From IMG/VR virus record IMGVR_UViG_3300028802_000219, positions 1-46,985 of that record: 46,985 bases of DNA. One strand, written 5' to 3'. Below the pieces are notes generated by a model. It had not been told where the DNA came from and did not search any database. It saw nothing but the letters and a program-made list of their open reading frames with translations. Each line of letters begins with the position of its first letter. Position 1 is the first letter of the stretch. This DNA is from a virus. The position numbers were made by a program, and so were the translations under genes. This document shows positions 42,845 through 46,985 of this stretch, one piece after another.

Positions 42845-43074
42845 ACCGGCTGCTCGTCGTCATCGGTGTCGCCGCACTCGCTTGGATTGCGGTCATCGTC
42901 ACCATCCTGCTGCTCGTCACTGCCCTTGGGTGGGGCGAGCAACAGGAACCAACAACGTGGCGGGAACCACCGTGGTTCCCACCCGACACCATGAACGTCA
43001 CCGTCGAGCGTGACTGCTCGATGGAGCATGGCCTCTACAAGAAGATGTGCGAGACGGGCGCTCTGCCCGACTAG
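42841..43074 (+). CDS. Single-span membrane protein, 77 aa
   Basis: Residues 4-29 form one long hydrophobic segment (LLVVIGVAALAWIAVIVTIL and on), followed by a polar, Pro/Trp-rich tail with C59 and C70. Coupled to the SprT-like gene. It could be an envelope protein expressed early, for example in exclusion of other phages. That is speculation; only the membrane span is seen. Confidence 0.65.
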   Translation: MNRLLVVIGVAALAWIAVIVTILLLVTALGWGEQQEPTTWREPPWFPPDTMNVTVERDCSMEHGLYKKMCETGALPD

Positions 43075-43109
43075 TACTTACCAACAACTTGTCCACAAAG
43101 GAGACAGCA

Positions 43110-43217
43110 ATGGACCCCAAGGTCACCCGTGTCAAAGCAACTTACTACCCCCCGGTGAAGCAAGCCCATCGGATGTCGCTCATCGAGCGCATCAAGCGAG
43201 CATTGCGTTATCGTTAG
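43110..43217 (+). CDS. Small basic peptide, 35 aa
   Basis: Supported mainly by a full AAGGAGACAGCA motif directly before ATG 43110. The product is basic (IERIKRALRYR at the end). A promoter overlaps its last codons. Function unknown. Confidence 0.5.
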   Translation: MDPKVTRVKATYYPPVKQAHRMSLIERIKRALRYR

Positions 43218-43230
43218 TTCCTGATACACT
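43203..43230 (+). promoter_or_regulatory. Promoter before the HTH regulator
   Basis: TTGCGT (43203-43208), 16 bases, TGATACACT with -10 TACACT at 43225-43230 (also an extended -10). It lies 25 bases before the first start of the HTH gene. Confidence 0.65.
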
Positions 43231-43239
43231 GCACACCAC

Positions 43240-43275
43240 ACAAGGAGACAGCACATGACAAGGAGACAGCACATG
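43240..43275 (+). repeat. 18-bp tandem duplication of ribosome site and start codon
   Basis: ACAAGGAGACAGCACATG occurs twice back to back (43240-43257, 43258-43275). Each copy ends in an in-frame ATG, so the HTH gene has two equivalent starts, adding TRRQHM when the first is used. Confidence 0.95.
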
Positions 43276-43869
43276 ACAACGGCACCCATCCCGGATGACG
43301 GGGCCATCATCGATGACCTCGTCGCCGACATCATCGCCACCGCCGGGGCGAACATGAAGATTGCGGAGGACGCGTTCAGGAAACTGGCCGAGGACCCGCG
43401 ACTGCTCGCCCGCTACGGTGACTTCAACCTCGGCCTCACCTTCGGGAGCAAGGTCATCCGGCGTGACGTGCACAAGGCGCTCCAAGCCAAGGGCATGTCC
43501 ATCCGGCAGATTGCCGCCACGACTGGGACGCCGACGACGACGGTCCACGCTGACCTAAGACCGAAGGCCAAGGCTGTTCCGAATGGAACACCTGCCGTGC
43601 TTGCAGCCGTTCCGAATGGAACACCTGCCGAGGACGAGGACGAGGCAACACTCGCCACCGGCACCCCCTACACGCAGGATGACTTGGATGCCGACATCGC
43701 AGCCATCAATGCTGCGCTGGCTCCCGTCGCCGAGGTTACTGCCCCGGTGGCCGTGGCCCCGGTCGAGCGACCCGAGTTGACGGCTCTCGTCAAGTCCGTG
43801 ACCAAGCGCAACCCGCTCACGGACCACGAGTTGAACCGTCTGCGGTCACTCATCCCGCTACGTTCCTAG
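43255..43869 (+). CDS. HTH DNA-binding protein, 204 aa
   Basis: Residues 74-101 (VHKALQAKG-MSIRQIAATTG-TPTTTVHADL) are a clear helix-turn-helix of the kind found in actinobacterial mobile-element regulators. A linker with two VPNGTPA copies follows, encoded by GTTCC-N4-GGAAC palindromes, then an acidic Ala/Pro part and a short helix (TDHELNRLRSLI). It starts at 43255 or 43273. It could bind the palindromes in its own gene and before the ssDNA-binding gene; this is inference. Confidence 0.7.
   Translation: MTRRQHMTTAPIPDDGAIIDDLVADIIATAGANMKIAEDAFRKLAEDPRLLARYGDFNLGLTFGSKVIRRDVHKALQAKGMSIRQIAATTGTPTTTVHADLRPKAKAVPNGTPAVLAAVPNGTPAEDEDEATLATGTPYTQDDLDADIAAINAALAPVAEVTAPVAVAPVERPELTALVKSVTKRNPLTDHELNRLRSLIPLRS
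43576..43622. promoter_or_regulatory. Second pair of GTTCC-N4-GGAAC palindromes, inside the HTH gene
   Basis: GTTCCGAATGGAAC occurs at 43576-43589 and 43609-43622, start-to-start 33 bases, as in the pair at 31043. The codons used (GTT, AAT, GGA, ACA) are unlike the gene's usual GTC, AAC, GGC, ACC, which points to selection on the DNA or RNA. Confidence 0.7.
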
Positions 43870-43874
43870 CCGAA

Positions 43875-43920
43875 ACGCCCCCATCGCGGGGGGGCGTATC
43901 CGTGGGGTGTTTCCCACGGA
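43875..43920 (+). terminator. Double hairpin after the HTH gene
   Basis: ACGCCCCC (43875-43882) / GGGGGCGT (43890-43897), then TCCGTGGG (43899-43906) / CCCACGGA (43913-43920). No T run, but two adjacent strong stems directly after a stop suggest termination. Confidence 0.65.
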
Positions 43921-43993
43921 CTGACGAGGCAGACGACCTCATACCGGGACCGTCACATGCGACAGCCCGGAGAAGTACAGGAGTGGCCCTAGA

Positions 43994-44917
43994 GTGGCCG
44001 GAAAGACCCCCGTGTTGACCGGGTATCAAGTCAACGAAGTGGACTCGGCTTCCTTCAAGCCCGCTGGTTTCCAGCGGAAGGAGAAGGAGTCACGCGTGAG
44101 CCGTATCGCTGCGGGCTTTACGTGGGAGTTGTTCAAGCCCATCACCATCGCCCAGAACGGGACGATGTGGGTCATCGACGGGCAGCACACCTTCAAGGCG
44201 ATGCAGCGCATCCAGAGGACCGACCCGGTGAAGGCTGCCATCTTGGGGATTGACCTCAAGAAGGTGCCGACCCGCATCATCCCGGTCAAGACGTACGCCG
44301 AGGCGGCGGACTGGTATGTCCGCCTGAACGGCGAGCGGTGGGCGTTGTCCCCGTTCGAAACGTACGAGGGCGAACTCGCCGCGAAGAAGCCCGTCGCTCT
44401 TCTGGTCGATGCGACCACGAAGAAGTACGGGCTCGTCATCGGCGAGAAGCAGGGCATCGAGCACATCGCTGCCGTGTCCGCCGCCAAGAAGTTGGCGACG
44501 GGCAAGAGCCCGGTCATCGACCAGACGCTGGGCCTCATCACGTCGGCGTGGCCGTACGTGTCGGGCGACCCGGTGCTCTCGACCCTGAAGCCTCGGACGG
44601 AGGCGGCGTTCCTTGCGGGCGTCGGCAACTACGTCCTGAAGTACCGGGCCGCGATGAGCAAGGACCCGGACGTGTCCGCGTTCGTCGGGCAGGTTGGTTC
44701 TCGTCAGGTGGTCATCGACACTAGCGGTGGGCGTCTCTCGTATGACGTCCAGCCCCTGTCGCTGACCATGCTGGCCCAGTACATCCATGCTGAAGCCGTG
44801 GCGAGGGGGATTGCCTCTCCGCTGTTCGGCAAGGACTTGGGTGCATGGGTGGCTGACGCCATCGGTCGCACGGTCCACACCAAGAAGGTGTGGCAGCACA
44901 CGTTCGGCGGACGCTGA
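43994..44917 (+). CDS. ParB-like nuclease-fold protein (DUF6551-like), 307 aa
   Basis: GTG 43994, with AGGAG eleven bases upstream. The N-terminal 120 residues show the ParB/sulfiredoxin layout: strands (FKPITIAQNGTMWVIDGQ) with IDGQHTF (61-67) in place of the usual G-x-H-R-x-x-A, then a helix and RIIPVKTYAEAADWY. The helical C-terminal part (about 130-300) has no HTH that I can see. Such proteins occur in actinophages and mobile elements; it is not a canonical segregation ParB. A perfect palindrome follows seven bases after the stop. Confidence 0.7.
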   Translation: MAGKTPVLTGYQVNEVDSASFKPAGFQRKEKESRVSRIAAGFTWELFKPITIAQNGTMWVIDGQHTFKAMQRIQRTDPVKAAILGIDLKKVPTRIIPVKTYAEAADWYVRLNGERWALSPFETYEGELAAKKPVALLVDATTKKYGLVIGEKQGIEHIAAVSAAKKLATGKSPVIDQTLGLITSAWPYVSGDPVLSTLKPRTEAAFLAGVGNYVLKYRAAMSKDPDVSAFVGQVGSRQVVIDTSGGRLSYDVQPLSLTMLAQYIHAEAVARGIASPLFGKDLGAWVADAIGRTVHTKKVWQHTFGGR

Positions 44918-44923
44918 ACCCAG

Positions 44924-44947
44924 AGCATTAGCAATATTGCTAATGCT
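44924..44947. promoter_or_regulatory. Perfect 24-bp AT-rich palindrome
   Basis: The half AGCATTAGCAAT is followed directly by its exact complement with no spacer. It is about two thirds A+T in a GC-rich genome and lies between the ParB-like stop and a terminator, 125 bases before the excisionase-like gene. A protein-binding site (operator, centromere-like or recombination site) is likely. Confidence 0.7.
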
Positions 44948-44953
44948 TGAGGG

Positions 44954-44990
44954 CAACGCTTGGTGCCACCGTGGTGCCAAGCGTTGTTCT
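44954..44990. terminator. Intrinsic terminator with GTGG-NN-CCAAG arms
   Basis: CAACGCTTGGTGCCAC (44954-44969) pairs with GTGGTGCCAAGCGTTG (44971-44986) with two central mismatches, then TTCTCTTT. It ends the ParB-like transcript; its inner sequence also matches a repeated dyad motif. Confidence 0.75.
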
Positions 44991-45036
44991 CTTTCCAGCG
45001 CTGTGACAACGGTGTGTCACGGCGTCACCTTTCTGC

Positions 45037-45042
45037 TACACT
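45037..45042 (+). promoter_or_regulatory. -10 element for the excisionase-like gene
   Basis: TACACT at 45037-45042, the same -10 as in other early promoters. A weak GTGTCA lies 17 bases upstream (45014-45019). Confidence 0.5.
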
Positions 45043-45072
45043 CAGACCTATCCCATCCCATAAGGAGACACC

Positions 45073-45285
45073 ATGACAATCGAGCCAAGCAAGCCGCACT
45101 CGCACGAGCGCAGCCCGTATGACTGGAAGACCAGCCATCAGGCGGCGCAGTTCGTCGGCGTTCACGTCAACTTCCTCCGCACCATCCCGCCCGCCGAACT
45201 TCCCTTCTACCTGATTGGCAGGAACCGGCGCTACAAGACGGCTGACCTTGAGGCGTACATCACCAGCCGGGTAGTCAGCCAGTGA
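45073..45285 (+). CDS. Excisionase-type HTH (HTH_17) protein, 70 aa
   Basis: ATG 45073 after AAGGAGACACC. Residues 20-65 follow the MerR/excisionase pattern: TSHQAAQFVGVHVNFLR, then a wing with FYLIGRNRRYKTADLEAYI. These proteins act as recombination directionality factors or small regulators. No integrase is in the window, so a regulator of its own promoter region or the nearby palindrome is more likely. The stop overlaps the next GTG. Confidence 0.75.
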   Translation: MTIEPSKPHSHERSPYDWKTSHQAAQFVGVHVNFLRTIPPAELPFYLIGRNRRYKTADLEAYITSRVVSQ

Positions 45286-45434
45286 CCGAGGAACTGCCCC
45301 ACCGGGACCGCTGCACCTGCGTCAAGGATGGCGTGCGATGCAGCGCCGGTCGGGCATCACCCAAGAACCGGAACGACCGCTGCGAGTCCTGCGCAGCGGG
45401 CCTTCACCAAGGCCACCGCAAGGAGACGGCGTGA
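45282..45434 (+). CDS. Small Cys-rich protein, 50 aa
   Basis: GTG start overlaps the HTH stop (GTGA). C11, C13, C20, C34 and C37 in a basic 50-residue chain suggest a zinc-ribbon fold. Its stop in turn overlaps the start of the RusA-like gene, so the three are coupled. Function unknown. Confidence 0.6.
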   Translation: MTEELPHRDRCTCVKDGVRCSAGRASPKNRNDRCESCAAGLHQGHRKETA

Positions 45435-45907
45435 ACCTGTTCGTGCCCGGTAATCCTGTCCCTCAGGGCAGCAAGCGGGCCATCCTGCGCAAGGGCACGA
45501 ACATCCCCATCGTCCTCGACGCCAACCGCATCGGCCTCGCCCACTGGCGGGCACAGGTGTGCGCCTATGCGATGGAGCGCAAGGCCAAGGACGGGGCATC
45601 AACCATCCACGGACCCGTCGCCATCAGACTTGAGTTCTGGTTCAAGCGTCCCGCCGACCACTACTTCCCGGTGAACTCAAAGCGCACGACACCCGAACTC
45701 AAGCCGGGTGTGCCCGGGTACGTGGCAACGGCACCCGACCTCGACAAACTCATCCGTGCCGTGTTCGATGCACTCACCGACGCCGACGTCTGGCATGACG
45801 ACGGTCAGGTGGTCAAGGCCATCGCCACGAAACTCTACTCGGATGCCTACGACCCGAACGGGCAACAGCCCGGGGTCATCATCACCGTCCAGCCGTGGGG
45901 TAAGTGA
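45431..45907 (+). CDS. RusA-like Holliday junction resolvase, 158 aa
   Basis: Starts PGNPVPQGSKR, the usual RusA opening, and carries the conserved acidic set PDLDKLIRAVFDAL (D103, D105) and WHDDGQVV (D123, D124), which bind metal in the cleavage of branched DNA. Length is near that of E. coli RusA with a small insertion. GTG start at 45431 after AAGGAGACGGC inside the previous gene. It would resolve recombination or replication intermediates before packaging. Confidence 0.85.
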   Translation: MNLFVPGNPVPQGSKRAILRKGTNIPIVLDANRIGLAHWRAQVCAYAMERKAKDGASTIHGPVAIRLEFWFKRPADHYFPVNSKRTTPELKPGVPGYVATAPDLDKLIRAVFDALTDADVWHDDGQVVKAIATKLYSDAYDPNGQQPGVIITVQPWGK

Positions 45908-46143
45908 TGGCAACCTCTGAGATTGAGGAGCCGCGCCTCCCCAACGACAACCCGGTCGTCATCGTCAGTCGGAAGATGCTGCAAGCAGCGGGCACCGACG
46001 AGCGGCTCAACTTCCGGGCCTTGCTCTCGCTTGCACTCACGGGTGCGTGCGTCGTCTTGGCCCCACTCCCGTTCAACATCATCGGCGCAGTTGCCGCCGT
46101 CATCACCGCCATCGAGGTCGCACGCCTTGCGTGGCATAAGTAA
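45907..46143 (+). CDS. Hypothetical membrane protein, 78 aa
   Basis: ATG 45907, overlapping the RusA stop. A polar N-terminal half (1-36) is followed by two hydrophobic segments (about 39-56 and 58-73). It resembles a small holin in size, but it lies among early genes away from the lysin candidate, so an early membrane role is as likely. Not recognised. Confidence 0.6.
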   Translation: MATSEIEEPRLPNDNPVVIVSRKMLQAAGTDERLNFRALLSLALTGACVVLAPLPFNIIGAVAAVITAIEVARLAWHK

Positions 46144-46150
46144 GTGCGTC

Positions 46151-46252
46151 ATGTGCCAGCGCTACATCTGGCCGTGGCAGCACTTCGGTTTCATCGTCCA
46201 ACCCAACGGAACGTGGCGCATCTGGCATACCGGCTGCGCCAAGAAGAGATAG
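46151..46252 (+). CDS. Small aromatic-rich protein, 33 aa
   Basis: ATG 46151, with AAGTAAG seven bases upstream. Trp/Phe/His-rich (WPWQHFGF, TWRIWH) with two Cys (C2, C29) and a basic end (KKR). Too short to classify. The gap to neighbours of 7-11 bases and good codon use support it. Confidence 0.45.
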   Translation: MCQRYIWPWQHFGFIVQPNGTWRIWHTGCAKKR

Positions 46253-46263
46253 GAGACAGCACT

Positions 46264-46374
46264 GTGAACGCACGCACAAGGCGCGAAGTCGCGCACATCA
46301 ACCGTGTCCTCGACCCAAGCGGTCGGGACTTCCGGTCACCTTGGCAGCGACTGCTCGACTGGTTCGGGCTATGA
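46264..46374 (+). CDS. Small basic protein, 36 aa
   Basis: GTG 46264 directly after AGGAGACAGCACT, the early-gene motif, which decides this start over earlier ones in the frame. Arg-rich helix (RTRREVAHINRVL) and an aromatic end (WQRLLDWFGL). Its stop overlaps the nuclease ATG. Function unknown. Confidence 0.5.
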   Translation: MNARTRREVAHINRVLDPSGRDFRSPWQRLLDWFGL

Positions 46375-46985
46375 GTCCACTCGCCGAAGTCGGCCCCGCC
46401 AACGCACGCACCGACCGGGAAACCGGGATGCGTTTCTATGAATGGGACGGCGTCGAGTACCCGTCCGTCACCACCCTGCGTCGCATGGCCGGGATGTCCT
46501 TCCCGCTCCACCAGTGGGCCGTGTCGCAGGTCGTCAACCGGGCCGTCGATAACATCAACGACCTGAACCGGATGCTGACCAGCAACGACCCGCTCGTTGT
46601 CCAAGCGGCCAAGACGTGGCTCCGCGCTGCGCAGACCGAAGAGCGTGACCGGGCAGCCACACTGGGCAAGCGCGTCCACTCCGCCGTCGAGGAGAGCAAG
46701 AACCTCGGCTCGGTGGACAAGGACGTCCTGCCCTACATCAAGCACTACAAGCACTGGCTCGACAGCACCGGCTTCAACGTGTTGCGCAGTGAGGCCCAGA
46801 TTTTCAACCTGTCGAAGGGCTACGCCGGGTCGTTCGACATCCTCGGCTACGCCAACAAGGACGTCCACATCGTGGACGTCAAGTCGGGTAAGAACACGTA
46901 CCCCGAGCATGCCCTTCAGGCCACGGCGTACTCGCTCGGCGAGTTCATCGGCAAGGACAACGTCGTGGACAAGGAAGCCACCGAG
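46371..46985 (+). CDS. RecB/Cas4-like PD-(D/E)XK nuclease, 5' part
   Basis: Begins at ATG 46371 (ATGA overlap) and runs off the window end; it continues at base 128 of the same circle. The catalytic core starts with GSFDIL (D156) and then DVK (D169, K171), with QATAY (Q183 to Y187): the signature of RecB-type nucleases such as Cas4, AddB and many phage exonucleases. A four-Cys iron-sulfur cluster as in Cas4 is absent, so it is better called RecB-like. It likely works with the ssDNA-binding protein and RusA in recombination or end processing. Confidence 0.85.
   Translation, partial: MSPLAEVGPANARTDRETGMRFYEWDGVEYPSVTTLRRMAGMSFPLHQWAVSQVVNRAVDNINDLNRMLTSNDPLVVQAAKTWLRAAQTEERDRAATLGKRVHSAVEESKNLGSVDKDVLPYIKHYKHWLDSTGFNVLRSEAQIFNLSKGYAGSFDILGYANKDVHIVDVKSGKNTYPEHALQATAYSLGEFIGKDNVVDKEATE
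46860..46985 (+). repeat. Terminal direct repeat (circular overlap with 2-127)
   Basis: The last 126 bases equal bases 2-127. Base 1 (A) differs from 46859 (G), a silent change in a Lys codon. A length of 126-127 fits an assembler k-mer overlap at the closing of a circle rather than true phage ends. It therefore shows completeness or circular permutation, not cohesive ends. Confidence 0.9.

Noticed and set aside
45073-45285. Excisionase as evidence for an integrated lysogenic state
   Set aside because: No integrase or attachment site was found; HTH_17 proteins are often plain regulators.
46860-46985. Terminal repeat as genuine phage direct terminal repeats
   Set aside because: The length matches an assembly k-mer and the repeat lies inside a gene; it is more simply explained by circular assembly.

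Overview
The window is a complete or nearly complete genome of a tailed double-stranded DNA bacteriophage. Bases 2-127 recur as 46860-46985, which is the signature of a circular assembly, and one gene (a RecB/Cas4-like nuclease) runs across the junction. The non-redundant length is therefore about 46.86 kb. High G+C, strong preference for G/C at third codon positions, frequent GTG/TTG starts, many small zinc-binding proteins and host-type -35/-10 promoters suggest a high-GC host, most likely an actinobacterium. That is inference; no host gene is present. No integrase, DNA polymerase, RNA polymerase or tRNA gene was found.

Layout. (1) 31109-46985 and on through the junction to 2668, plus strand: early, replication and accessory genes. 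They include an ssDNA-binding-like protein, a Prim-Pol/RepA-like helicase fusion, a roughly 1 kb non-coding region with TGTTCGGT iterons (candidate origin), a set of small orphan genes separated by a repeated hairpin, a MoxR ATPase / HExxH-acidic protein / VWA trio resembling CobS-CobT, a SprT-like metalloprotease, HTH regulators, a ParB-like protein, a RusA resolvase and a RecB-family nuclease. (2) 2762-30960, minus strand: one long late operon in the order TerS candidate, TerL, portal, an 882-aa virion protein, a 2955-aa giant protein, scaffold, major capsid, tail adaptor, Dit-like protein, collagen-bearing tail protein, tail fibre, two holin-like proteins, a C39-like lysin candidate and four small virion-associated genes. 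The two blocks converge on strong back-to-back terminators (2670-2763) and diverge at about 30950.

No tape-measure or major tail tube gene is visible, and the two largest late proteins sit between portal and scaffold. This fits a short-tailed virion with large ejected internal proteins. The 2955-aa protein carries a ParB-like segment and an HEEAH zinc-protease segment, as in polyvalent proteins thought to enter the cell with the DNA.

The early genes share an extended ribosome-binding motif (AGGAGACAGC plus A or C) that the late genes lack. Several repeated dyads (GTTCC-N4-GGAAC pairs, GTGG-NN-CCAAG, GGTGGTAC/GTGCCACC), a perfect 24-bp AT-rich palindrome after the ParB-like gene, and a 121-nt structured intergenic element suggest dense regulation. 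RepA-like helicase, iterons, a ParB-like gene and no integrase make a plasmid-like (phage-plasmid) lifestyle a testable idea, not a conclusion.
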